Positions 12,590 to 23,630 of a stretch of 64,000 nucleotides of DNA are shown piece by piece; position 1 is the first letter of the stretch, and every line of letters begins with the position of its first letter. The stretch is from Combretum micranthum. Its lineage: Eukaryota > Streptophyta > Magnoliopsida > Myrtales > Combretaceae. The translations under genes and the position numbers were made by a program. The stretch covers positions 186,001-250,000 of the forward strand of contig JAMXBD010001369.1 in assembly GCA_024138025.1 (NCBI GenBank), read 5' to 3'. The notes under the pieces were generated by a model. The model had not been told where the DNA came from, searched no databases, and worked only from the letters and a program-made list of their open reading frames with translations.

Positions 12590-15500
12590 TATTACACCCC
12601 AAAGGGTACTCTAAACACCGGGTGTAAGGCTCATGTTTAACAAATAGGGAACCATACTTTGAATCGGAATAGCTTAAGGAGACATACATAGCAATAAGAA
12701 TGTAAATTATAAAGTTATAGCCAGATTAATCTATTACATGATCTAAGGGGGCATAACCCTGTCAAAATATTAAGAGTTCTTAAGTTCTCGAAAGTCTCTT
12801 ACAACAACCATTATCTATATCGATTAAGGAGATTCAACTAGAAGTCTATGCTTACATCTAGGTCTCAACATCTTCAAAAAGCTCCTTAAATTTCCAAAAG
12901 CTGTAACTAAGGAAAGTGGCTTCTCGGAGATAGGCATAAATATTCATATTGCAACAGGAAACTATAGGGGTATAAGCTTACGCGCTTAATGAGTTTCACT
13001 TCCAAAATTAAATACTCAACAAGCAATATAAACAGACAAGTTATATTAACAACCATATGAAATGCATAAGCACATGAGCATACAATACATAAGACCATCC
13101 AAAAGTCTTATGTTGAATGGATTTACACCCTCCATTCAAGGTTAGGTGTTTCAGGCTCATACGACCAAATATTTCAATTTTCTCATTTATTTTGTGGTTG
13201 ATACAAGTGCCCACCCGCACACATTTTCAATTTCGGCCCTTACACCAACATTCGATTTACAGGCCCCTCGTTGCCTAGCTATTATGCCTTCTTCCCACAA
13301 AGGTATAATAACCAATGCAATGAGACTCACATATGGTATGTATGGCCAATTTGATTATAAGATCATGGCATATTAATTTAACAATTTATGGGCGATCATA
13401 GATATGACAAACACTTCATTTCTATACTAAATCATACAAGTATTTACAACAAGCTCATTTCGATATTCTTATCATCGATTCACCTAAGTAGAACTCACAT
13501 ACACATAATCAAATTTTTATCTTGTCCTAATTCTAATGCAACTAATGTTACAAGTACATACACAAGCATATAATTTAAAGATTGTGAACTCATTTTGCCA
13601 TGGCCAAAATCCACTTAATTGTAATAGTCTTGGGAATGTCTAGTCTGTCTCTCAAGTCTACTAATCAAAAGAAATAACTCTAATGAGTGTTTCTATGAAG
13701 TTTGAATAAACTTATAAATTCTATTCTAACAAGTTCGTCAAAATTCATCTAAGAGGAAATCCCAACTTAAAATGGCTCTAACTTGGTCATTTTAACTTGA
13801 AATTTTGCATATTATATACCGATTTCTACCTATTCGATGAGAGCTATCTATTTCTAGGGTTATTTCCAACAAACAAGGTCGTTTGGTCCATGAAAAATAG
13901 GGTACAAAATATTATACGAATTTCTGATTCCATAATTCAACTCCTAATTTCAAACCAAGCATCATACTAAAGCTTTGATAGATACTTAGCTATCATTATA
14001 TCTTGTAAGACTCTATTATATACATATATAGCTCAATATCATGCATGTTTTATGGGTGTTGGTAAAGCTATTTCCTCAAGTACTTAGATAATGCTTGATA
14101 GGATGTATAAGACACTGTTTTCCTAACTTTGTTTCTATCAAGTGCATTATGTGTACATGCAAAATCAACAAACTATTGTCATGAAGGTTTTGAGATGAAC
14201 TATCTATATGTATATTCTTAATAATATAGTACAAAGAATTCTTTTTGAAAAGCTTTTGCTTTGCAAAACTTTTGAAATTTCAAAACTTAAGAAAACTAGT
14301 TTTATTTCTTGCAAAATCATACTTGTTCTCACCAAAACTCTCCCTAATGACCTATATGTCTATCACCTTCTTTAATTCAATGAAATTCTTTGTTTTGGAG
14401 TTGGAAAATAGGTGTTTACATAGAGGGTTTACCTAGATACGAATTTTACAATATTTTTAAGGGATGAAAACATCGTTTAATCTATCTTTGGAAAACTTTC
14501 CTTGTTTTAGGAATATACTTTAATAAATTTCACTTATCATCGTCAAAACTAAGTCTTTATTACATGCATTCCGTAGAACTTCCATTTTTTCATAAAATCA
14601 TCATTTTTGGCATTTGGAAATAGGTATTTAAATAGTGGCCATTTTCAAATCTGAATTTTGAAAGTTTCATTTAAGATTGTTTCCTTTGTAAAACTCATTT
14701 ATTCTTTCAAAAACCAATCCCGAGTCAAACCTACTCCTTAAAGCTGTCATTTCTTTAATAAAAATCCTGTTTTGGGGTTAAAAAATGGGTGTTTACACTT
14801 TAAGCTTCCCTTATTACGAATTTAAAACTTGTTATTGGGATTGAAACATAACTTTTGTAAACTTTTTCTTATTTTGGAAATAATCCTTAGTAGATCTAAG
14901 CTTTTCTCATAAAGATCACTCATTTATGATATCTATTCCCTAAGTCCTTCATTTTTAATGTTAAATACACATTTTGAAATTGAAAAATAGCTTTTCTAAA
15001 TAGGGTTCCTTTTTTATCCGAATTTTAAAAATTATTTTTGTTGAAACTAAAGTAGATCTTGAGCTTCCTAATATTTCCCTACTATCATCATGCTATTACA
15101 AGTTATTTATGAACATAAAAAAAAAAAAAAAAGCCTGATGTATTTATGAACTCAAAACAACTAGGTCTAGTTTACTATACTAGTCATAAATGCATGAACA
15201 TTATAATGGTTATGTGAATATGATTAGATGATAAATATATGCATAAATCATTAATATAACAGCATAACTTGATAATAAAATAAGGTAATAGCAAAATAAT
15301 TCAAATAACAAGATCTATAATATTGTGATGCAAGGATCTCATGTTCAAGTGTTTCCACACTTAGCTTAAAGCACATGGGGATTTTTGAGTGAAATCACAC
15401 ATGAATGATCTTACCATTACATGTTTTTAAGGTTGTAAAATGTAGATCTATTACTATTGGATGTGTGGAGTAAGAAACTTGAAAGAAAAACAAAAGTGTG

Positions 15501-16300
15501 TGTGTGTATTAAGGGAGGAGAGTTTTGCAAAAAAAAAAATTCTAAAGAGAAAATGAAGAAAGAAGAAAATGAAATAAAGTTGGCATAAAGGGGTTTATAT
15601 AGAAAAATGGATTAAGGTTTGTGTAATAAAATAAATAAAATAAAACAAATTGTGAGAGGAAAGAGGGAGGGGGCGTTGGTTCTACAAGAGGAGAGAAGGA
15701 GAGTTGTTTATGTTGTGTTATATAGATTCAAAATTAAATAAGTAATTTAAGTAGTAAAAGTTATATTGGAAAAGTAAATTGTAAGGAATATGATGAAATA
15801 TTGTAAGAATAGGTTGTAAGGATGTAAAAAGTAGAGTATGAGTGGTTGTACTTATGAATAGTGTGAAAGAGATCAAAAAGTAGATTAAACAATTAAAATA
15901 TCGGCAGTAATGAAAATACGATAAAAGGTTATAACTGTAACTTTTATAATTCGAAGAATTATATAACTGATATATTTGAAATTCTTATGAAATTACGAGT
16001 CTAACGGTACTAATACAATATATTTAATATTTCGAGGCCCAGGATACGCTTTTTAAGGTCTGTATCTGATTGGGTTCGAAATAGGCTGAAAATTCGCTAA
16101 TCTGATCTTTTTAAGCACCCTAATATTATTATGAACCAAACAACATTCTTCACTCGTATTTCGACTTCTTGGTTTAGGAACACGGGATTGCCGGATCTAA
16201 ACTACTGGGGTTTCCTAGGGATTTGTTGACTTAGGTTTTCTAGTTGACTTTCCAATTAAGGGTTTGATCTTGATATTACCCTAATAATTAGGGGCTTACA
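12590..16300. mobile_element. Family A element, copy 1: probable solo LTR, about 3.7 kb
   Basis: Starts TATTACACCCC (TGTCACGCCCC in the other copies) and ends GGGGCTTACA, giving inverted ends. Flanks are CAAGC (12585-12589) and TAAGC (16301-16305), a 5-bp target duplication with one mismatch. Landmarks shared in order with copies 2 and 3 are an AACTTAAAATGG(C) ... CATTTTAACT ... GCATAT block (about 13768), a GGGTTCGAAA block (about 16070) and CACGGGATTGCCGGATCT (about 16181, shared with copy 3). No coding sequence is seen. TGTCACGCCC ends and great length fit LTRs of Tat/Ogre-type Gypsy elements, but lineage is inferred. Confidence 0.65.
14240..15060. repeat. Degenerate internal repeats in family A copy 1
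   Basis: A phrase resembling TTTTGG(A/G)(G/A)TTGGAAAATAGGTGTTT, followed by a cysteine-codon-free AT stretch with ACGAATTTTA-like words, recurs near 14393, 14610, 14771 and 14972. Spacing is about 160-220 bases. The units are badly diverged. Confidence 0.4.
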
Positions 16301-16819
16301 TAAGCAAATAACAGATCATCATAATCTCTCACCTGAGCATTCTTATTTACTTGATGCATCTTTGGAAAGTATACTCGGGGTTTAAGAATGTGGACTCAAT
16401 ATCTCCTATGAAATAAAATAACAATTACTTATTACTATATTATAGTTTTATAATAAGTTCTAATTCAAATTTTATTAATCTTGATATATTTAGGAGTTTT
16501 AAAATTTATCGAAGCTATGTTCATTTTGTAGAGTTGGAGAATTTGTATTAATACATTTTATGTAAGAGAAGTCTTTCTATAGTTTTTAGATGTTAGTTTT
16601 TATCACGTAGTCTTTAACTAAGCCTATTATACTCGTTTTAACTTGGACTTCATATAGAAATAGGCGTTGCAGAGTTTATTCTGAGCACTATATGATAGTT
16701 AACTTAATTTAATTAATCTATAAATTTTATTCACTTTATGATTGTCATTATATTTTATAGAATATTTTTTAAGTCTTATTTTAGCTAATTTTGAATGCTC
16801 TGCTTTGTCTCATCCTGAA

Positions 16820-17150
16820 AGTGTTTTATGTTAATAGTAAGTGATTTAACAATTTCTTTAGGAGACATACCTGAACTTGAATAAGCTTGTGGTGCTAGAT
16901 TTGGTGGTCTATCCTGATACTATGGAAAGTGTTGTGCTTTATCTCCATAGCTGATGTTATGATGATTCCTCCATCCAGGGTTGTAAGTTTTTGAATAGGG
17001 AACATATTTCCACTATGGTAGTCCTGAAAATCTTCCTACTGCATTTTGCATGAAACTTGGCTTCTTTTCACAATTTCCTAGTGTCTTCTCAATTTTGGGA
17101 TCGAATTTAAGTTAACCTATATGAGAAGAATGAGTCATAAAAGAATAGAA
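16820..17150 (-). pseudogene. Athila/Tat-like Gypsy gag remnant
   Basis: The minus strand around 16900-17020 encodes a run resembling the Athila/Tat gag phrase PYSKTYNPGWRNHHN, followed by a QAYSSSG-like stretch; a stop interrupts the frame. This phrase precedes the nucleocapsid part of gag in those Ty3/Gypsy lineages. It lies downstream (in minus-strand sense) of the primer site at 17167-17193 and the LTR at 17194-18918, where gag is expected. Only a short piece survives, with no open frame. Confidence 0.55.
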
Positions 17151-17166
17151 ATAAATTTATTTTGAC

Positions 17167-17193
17167 ACCAATCCTCGAACAGCACAAAAAATT
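17167..17193 (-). other. Degenerate primer-binding site, tRNA-Asp type
   Basis: Reading the minus strand just outside the LTR gives TTTTTTGTGCTGTTCGAGGA then TTGGTG. This is a mutated form of the TTTTGGCGCCGTTGCCGGGG-ATTGG sequence that follows Athila/Tat LTRs and pairs with tRNA-Asp. Its position directly next to the LTR end supports the assignment. Confidence 0.5.
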
Positions 17194-18918
17194 TGGTGGG
17201 TGTCGAAACCATCAAAATATATAATTACTATAAAAAATTTGTATATAGCAGTGATCAGGGTCGTATCGGCAGAGATTGGTAAAATTTATTTCTATTTGAA
17301 AATTAGATGAAGAAGAGGGGGGGTGGGATGGTGGTGGGGGTGGGGGAGGGGAGGTTGAAAGAGTGCTTTAATATCATAATATTCCTAACCAAAGGCATTA
17401 TCATAGTTCAATTCGCAGGATTGACCATTGTTGATACAAATATTTCCATTCTTTATCTTAGATAAATTGGTCCTGGCTGTTAACAAGCTCTAACAACCTA
17501 TCTCTCCTTACTTTATTAATAATGAAAATGGGCTCTTTGATCATTTCTCTTATCGATTAAACAACCTTAAACAAGCTCTTATGGTTTAATCTATCAATAG
17601 CATGAATAACATGAGAGATCACCAATTCAGGCCAACAAATCAAAAGTATGATCTATTTAGACCATATTATATATCTTCATAACACAAGTCAATAATCTAT
17701 TTCATAATCAATCATGTTATTGTACCACAAATATTAGAACAATCAAATAACTATGGATTTGATATTCTAATTGGCAATATATTACCTTGTTAATTGAACA
17801 AATGGGCCCTAATTTGCATCAATCAAACAAAGATAACAATGGAAAAACAAGAAGAAGATATATAAATATCCAAAATAAAAATCAAAACAAAAAAAATCAG
17901 TTAGATCTCATAATCCTTGTAGAAACAAACATGCAACAATCCCTTAGCTAGAAAATAAGAATTTAGCCACTTAATTCCACAAGACTTCTCTCTAGGGTTT
18001 TAGAATTTTTCTATTACAAGATGGTTATTAGATGAATGAAATGAAGAAGAATGAATTCTGTCAACAACAACATCAAGCATTTGTAGAAGAAAACAGGAAT
18101 TCGGTTCATCACAACATACACCGGCAATTTTGCTTTGTATGCCGACGGCATATTATGCCAACGTTGGAATTTCAATACAAAAACACTAGCAGCATTAAAA
18201 TGAAGTTGAAGCTACTGTAATGTTTTTAGTATTGTGCATGGGCTACGTTGTCCTAACACCGGCAGCATTGAACTTTTAGTAGCCAATGTGTGTTGCAGAA
18301 ATTGAACGTTGGTAAAGTTTTCTTAGCAAAGCAAGCAACATTGATGCAAGCGTTAACATTTTTGCTTTTGTTCATAGTTAAGGCTGGATGAACACCGATG
18401 GCCCTTCTCCTTGAATAGCTGGCATACAATGTTTGATAGAAATTTTCCGTGACAAGTTGATAGACAGCTTTAATTTTTACAGTGTTAATGTATGTGTCTA
18501 TCGACGTCTACGTTAGCAGCGTAGAATCAGAATTCGTTGGTGTACAAACATTTTACTGAAGGCTAATGAATTTTGTAGCGAAGGCTAGCAGCATTCACTT
18601 TCCAAAAGACATCATTGGAGTTTCCATGATGGAGGCTCATGCTGTCATGATTCAAAGCCAGCTATGTTCCTTCATATTTTGTTGGTATTGGATGAATTAA
18701 AGGCGTAGGCCGACTGTGTTGATCTTGTTTTGTCTGGCCTTTAATTTTTCCTTGTTTCCAAACTTGCATATAACTTCTCCAATTGCTTGTATTTTCTTTT
18801 AAGACCTAAAATATCACATGAAGCCTAATTAAGTACCAATTCGTCATGATTTCTATAAAATCAATAGTAATTAAGCATGGTTTGTTTCATGAAACATGAG
18901 TATAATCTAACTTTATCA
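17194..18918 (-). mobile_element. Family C LTR (Athila/Tat-like Gypsy), minus orientation
   Basis: On the minus strand it begins TGATAAAG and ends CGACACCCACCA. It matches the complete nested copy at 34790-36387 end to end, about 1.7 kb against 1.6 kb. To its right is a polypurine tract (minus strand) and to its left a tRNA-Asp-type primer site plus gag remnant, so it acts as the LTR joining two internal pieces. A G-rich tract at about 17316-17356 lies near its primer-site end. No reading frame inside is convincing. Confidence 0.65.
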
Positions 18919-18940
18919 AATCCCCCACATTAAATTTTTT
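18919..18940 (-). other. Polypurine tract of the family C element
   Basis: The plus strand reads AATCCCCCACATTAAA, so the minus strand reads TTTAATGTGGGGGATT directly before the LTR start TGATAAAG. AAGTGTGGGGG-type tracts before TGATAAA are a familiar signature of Athila/Tat elements. The internal region is cut off soon after, near 18955. Confidence 0.6.
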
Positions 18941-18957
18941 CAAAAACTCGTTATCAT

Positions 18958-19062
18958 TGTGTAGATTTTGACTTTTGATGCCAAATATCTAGGTATTCTT
19001 AAAATCAATAGATATTCGAAGATCACAAGCCGGGTATTCGTGTGCGAATCAACGTCTTGCGA
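18958..19062 (+). mobile_element. Fragment of a family E LTR (U5 part)
   Basis: Closely matches 25373-25477 of the complete family E element: GATGCCAAATATCTAGGTAT, then ATCACAAGCCGG and GCGAATCAACGTCTTGCGAT. It stops abruptly at 19062, where Copia integrase sequence begins, so it is a truncated piece sandwiched between two other elements. Confidence 0.75.
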
Positions 19063-20548
19063 TAAATCTTATCATAACTCCATTGTGTCAAAATGCTTTT
19101 TGATAAGGTACCTACTTATGATCAACTTCATATTATGGGTTAACTTTTCTATGCACCCATTATTGGTCTTGGCAAAGATAAAATTGATGTAAAGGGAGTG
19201 AAGTGTATATTCGTAGGTTATGCATCTAATAAAAAAGGATATTGAGTTTATGATGTGATGGAGAGCAAGATATTACATAGTCGAGATGTTCATTTCTTCG
19301 AGGACGTGTTTCCTTATAAGAAAAATAATGATACACTCGACTCCTCTGTTTCTTTTTCTTCTCCTAATCTTCCTTACGTTTCACTTGATTCATCTTCTTA
19401 TTCTCATGGTCCTTCTAGTTCTTCCTCTGCTTCAGTACTTTAAACACATTGCCTCTTATCATATCATTTGCTTTAGGTATTGATCTTCGAAGATCTAATA
19501 GATTCACAAGGCCACTGTGTTGGTTCAATGATTACATACATTCTGTTCATCAAGTGTTAGCACTTAATAATGCTTCTTCTATTACTTCTTGCTTTTATTC
19601 TTTATCCTCATTTTCTCACGACTTTGTCATGTCCTTTGCTAGTGTCTTAAATATTAAAGAAGCTTATTGTTATTCACAGGCTATTCAAGATGAAAAATGG
19701 ATTGAGGCTATGAATAATGAGAATGATGATTTGGAGAAAAATAATGCATGGGAGTTAACCACTTTACCACAATGTAAAAAGCTATAGGCTCTAAATGGGT
19801 CTATAAGATCAAATATAGGGTTGATGGGATTGTTAAAAGGTACAAAGATAGATTAGTAGCGAAAGTTTATCATAGATATCCTTTATGATGCTAATCTATC
19901 AAGTACTAATCCAACAATGCTACCATTTCCTTTAAGTTTGAAGCTCACTATTGATTCCGAAACTCCTTTGGTAGATTTAGTTTCTATAGATGTCTTGTTG
20001 GTCATCTATTGCCTTTGTGGTCCATAGATTAAGTCAGTTTGTTTTTTGGCCATGTACACAACATCTTGATGCAGCCTTACATGTTTTGACATATGTTAAA
20101 GGGATTATCAATCTTGGTTTGTTTTATCCAACTAATAACTCTCTCACCTTACTTGGCCATTCGAACTCAGATTGGGGTGCTTGTTGGACTGATCGAAAAT
20201 CAATTAATGGAAATTGTATTTTTCTTAGCTTAACCTTGGTTTCTTGGAAAACAAAGAAGCAACACATTGTTGCTTCTTCGTCAGCTAAAGTTGAATATCA
20301 GAGAATGTTAGTTGCGGCTAAAGAGCTTCTTTAGGTTTCATACACATTGTAGGATCTTCATGTGCCTATTCCTAAACTTCTCTCATTATTAATCAGCACA
20401 GTTATTAATTGATCATCCATGCTTTCATGGCCAGTCTAAGCATATAGAGATTGATGTTCATTTCATCCATAATTACATAGCTTCTAGTTTCATGCAAATT
20501 GTTTATGTCCTCTCTCATCTTCAACTTTTGATATCTTAACTAAGTCAA
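19063..20548 (+). pseudogene. Decayed Copia pol (integrase end, RT start, RNase H)
   Basis: From about 19175 the frame gives the end of Copia integrase (KCIFVGYASNKKGY, stop, VYDV, then SRDVHFFE at about 19270-19310). At 19680-19790 follows the start of the reverse transcriptase region (QDEKWIEAMNNE ... NAWEL). The central RT with the YVDD box is missing; the frame jumps near 19990 to the end of RT and to RNase H (SDWGACWTDRKS, LVSWKTKKQHIVASSSA) ending near 20334. Stops and frame changes make it inactive. The element runs in plus orientation toward its polypurine tract at 20549. Confidence 0.8.
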
Positions 20549-20568
20549 TGGGGGTGGGGGGAGGGATG
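20549..20568 (+). other. Copia polypurine tract
   Basis: ATGGGGGTGGGGGGAGGGAT is a strong polypurine tract placed between the RNase H remnant and the presumed LTR start TGTTTACATGG, exactly where plus-strand priming would occur. Confidence 0.75.
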
Positions 20569-20570
20569 TG

Positions 20571-21010
20571 TGTTTACATGGTGTGATCAACTATGATTGA
20601 TATTTCTAAACACCACCAGACACACTAGAGTGACTTACATGGTTTAGTCTACTGTGATTGATATTTCTAGACACATAAAGACACCAAAGTGGCATACATG
20701 GTTTAGTCAACTGTGATTGATATTTCTAGACACACTAGAGACACCAAGTGGCTTACATGGTGTAATCAAATATGATTGATGTATCTGACACAGCTAGAGA
20801 CACTGGAATGGCTTACATAGTGTAATCAAATGTGATTGATATTTCTAAACACCATTAGAGACATCGAAGTGGTTAGTAGCTAGTAGTTTAGTTTATAAGT
20901 GGCATGTGGCTTCTTGTTGTATAAATATACCTTCACAAGTTAATTTGATGATAACAAACGTATTAACAAACTTGGAATTACAGAGTCCTTTTCAATTTTC
21001 ACTTCATTCA
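20571..21010 (+). mobile_element. 3' LTR of the decayed Copia element (right edge approximate)
   Basis: Begins TGTTTACATGG after the polypurine tract. The first 300 bases are five tandem units of about 60 bp (separate entry), followed by a TATA-like TATAAATATA at about 20920-20929. The end could not be placed; it is probably between 20990 and 21060. No second copy of this LTR is visible in the window. Confidence 0.55.
20573..20872 (+). repeat. Five tandem repeats of about 60 bp in a Copia LTR
   Basis: Units start near 20573, 20634, 20693, 20752 and 20812. Each follows the pattern (C)TTACATGGT(T/G)TA(G/A)TCAA, then TGATTGATATTTCTAGACAC, then a variant of AGAGACACCAAGTGG. Units differ by substitutions and one- or two-base gaps. 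They sit just before the TATA-like box, in the U3 part of the LTR. Confidence 0.9.
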
Positions 21011-21932
21011 CATGTTCCATCTTTTCTTTCTTTTTCAAAGCTTTTCTTCTTCAAAGCTTTTCTTCTTTGTTGAATAGAATGCGGAATTCTTTCAAATGGT
21101 ATGGCAATAATGGATAAACTCCAAGTATCTAAGTTAAGATAGTTAATTATAAAAATGGACAAATTATATATATCAAATGGACATTAATAAACTTCAAATA
21201 ATTAATTGCAAATATAAATAAAGTTGAGATACTATGACAATTATCCAAAAAAAGTACTTTCAAGAAAGAGAGAAAATTGAACAAGAAACTGTTTCTTATT
21301 TCAATAGCTTACCTCAAAACCTTCCCCCCTCCCCTTTCTCTTCGTTTTGGGGTAACTAAATTACCTTCTTACTTTTTGTTTATAGAATGTTTTGGCGAGG
21401 AAAATTAAAGAGAGATTTTTGTAATTATATTCAGTTGCTTCAAAATATTAAATAGTATTTTTATAATGTAACCTTGCTTTCTCCCCGGAATGCGGCATCC
21501 ATTTTGAAAAATGAGTTTGCAATATATACTTGAGATAACTTACCGTTCTAAATTTTTTCGTACTTTGTTTCTTGTAACCAAAGTTATACTCTTTAGTCTA
21601 AAACTTCGTAGCTTTACCACATATTCCTTGAGTTTGACGTTAATTTATTTTTCTTATTCCTCGAAATAATAATGCTTAACTGTTATTTTAAAAATTTTGG
21701 CCGATCATCCATATTTCATTAATTGGTCATCCAATATGCATAGTTAATCGGGTAAGGAACTCATATTAGTTTGAAATTAAGCCACATGTGAACTATGACC
21801 GTCTAGATGTTGTGGAATTCCACGATAGATGCTTTAAGATGGGGGATCATTTAATATTCCGCTATCAAAATTATACACATGACATACAGCTATGCTTTCA
21901 CATGGTGTTCTAATAAGACGACTATGTACTCA

Positions 21933-21965
<33 letters not shown>

Positions 21966-22560
21966 CATGGTTCAATAGGATGCCATGGAAGATTTCCTTA
22001 TAAAAAAAAATAAACTTAAATTTAAGCCTAATTAGTTGCCATTGACCATCTAGATACGAAATATATATATATATATATTCTTTTAGTATCACAAGTCATA
22101 TGGAATGCAAAAGTCAATAGATAGTAATCCATATCCAAAGTAGAAGAAATTTAATTGGGTGTTAAATGCCATATATTCACAACAAATGTACTTTAAGTTT
22201 GTAGTATTCAATTATGATTTACTAAGGAAAATTCTATGATCTCACCATTAATTTTGATGAGTCCCATCCCATCTTCATCCAATCGCTCACACCATACCAA
22301 ACTATAATCGACTCACTAAAGAAGTTGATATTTTATTTACTAAATTTATTTTAACGGTTAGATTAATAACGGAATGCTGCCGTCAACGAGGTAATAGAAG
22401 CTCCCACTATACTAGGTGATAAAGGATTATCCTTAAAATAAATTTAATGTTTGATTCTATCTCATTTTATCCCATTTAAACCGCCTATTAGTTTATCTTA
22501 AAATCAACGAGCATTGAAAGAATCAGAAGTTGTTAACAAGGAGGACGAAAGAAGCAAAAC

Positions 22561-22591
<31 letters not shown>

Positions 22592-22759
22592 AGTTTAAAG
22601 GGAAAGGAAGGCTATTTTAATATACCTTAGAAAGGCTAAATTCTCGAAACAGTTGCCAATTTTACACATTTTCTCATGTCAATTGATTAGAGGGGCCCAG
22701 AAATAATTGAAAAACTTGCCTTCCAACCGTAGAGGTCCATCTTGGAGTGCTTGAATGTA
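21011..22759. other. Intergenic DNA, no gene recognised
   Basis: Contains AT dinucleotide runs at about 21936-21964 and 22062-22078 and a long A-run at 22561-22584. No protein motif is seen. This is the region upstream of the intact PR-10 promoter and should contain the distal regulatory DNA of that gene. Confidence 0.5.
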
Positions 22760-22804
22760 GAAAAATATAGTTTAATGAGCAAGGAAGCCTAGTACTCCTT
22801 CATC

Positions 22805-22927
22805 TATATATGATCATTATGATATGGTTTCTCAGCACAACACACATTCTACCTTCTGCATTAGTAGCACCGTCGTCTTATCTTATCAACAAATTTTTCA
22901 AGCTTTCCTTTTCATCTCTAGGAGAAG
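22805..22927 (+). promoter_or_regulatory. TATA-like box and 5' leader of PR-10 copy 2
   Basis: TATATAT at 22805-22811 lies about 120 bases before the ATG at 22928. The same arrangement occurs before copy 1 at 47-55. AGAAG precedes the ATG in a usual plant start context (GAAGATGGG). Confidence 0.5.
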
Positions 22928-23630
22928 ATGGGTTACACATACACCGAAGAGTTTTCCTGCAAAGTTTCCCCAAAGAGGATGTTCAAGGCCTTAGTCCTGG
23001 AGTCCCACATTCACATTCCAAAGATTGTTCCCGGAGGAATCAAGAGCATTGAGTATATTGAAGGAGATGGAGGTGCTGGAAGCATTAAACAAACTAACTT
23101 TGCCGAAGGTTGGTACCATTAAAATAAAACTATATATTAGATGACTTATTCCATTTGATGCCATGTGATAAAAATTTAGTAACAAAAAATTACTATGAAA
23201 TTCCATTTTATTATGTCAAATGTGAATTTATTTATCTGAGAATTATTAAAGAGAAAACTATATGTCGCTTTCATGCAATAATTATCACCCCAGTTGTCTG
23301 TTATGTGTTTTGTTACAATTTATTTTGTTAATAGGTGGACATTTGAAATACTTGAAACACAAGATGGATGCGATAGATGCAGAGAAGTTCTATTGCAAAT
23401 ACACTTTAATTGAGGGTGATGTCATCTTCGATAAGATTGTATCTGTTGTATCTGAGATAAAATTTGAAGCCACAGCTGATGGTAGTGTTTGCAAGATGAC
23501 TAGTGAATACCATACTAAGCCAGGAGTTGAGCTAAAGGAAGAGGATGTAAAGAAGGGCAAAGACAAGGCTGTCGGATTGTTCAAGGCTGTTGAGGAATAC
23601 CTAGTTGCCCATCCTGATGTTTGCGCTTAA
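22928..23630 (+). CDS. PR-10 / Bet v 1-family protein, copy 2, intact
   Basis: Exon 1 is 22928-23108, the intron 23109-23334 (GT...AG, phase 1, 226 bases), exon 2 23335-23630. The spliced product has about 158 residues, the usual PR-10 length. It carries the glycine-rich loop at about residues 45-52 (EGDGGAGSIKQTNF) and a C-terminal helix FKAVEEYLVAHPDVCA, and lacks a signal peptide, as expected for this cytosolic family. The intron splits the glycine codon after FAE, the position conserved across PR-10 genes. The sequence is plainly related to birch-pollen-allergen-like proteins, but the residues are diverged from the best-known members, and the ligand cannot be read from sequence. An AATAAA lies at 23771-23776. 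The likely role is a stress- or development-regulated ligand-binding protein. Confidence 0.93.

Noticed and set aside
20573..20872. Possible CRISPR-like array
   Set aside because: The 60-bp units are contiguous tandem repeats without unique spacers, inside a plant retrotransposon LTR.
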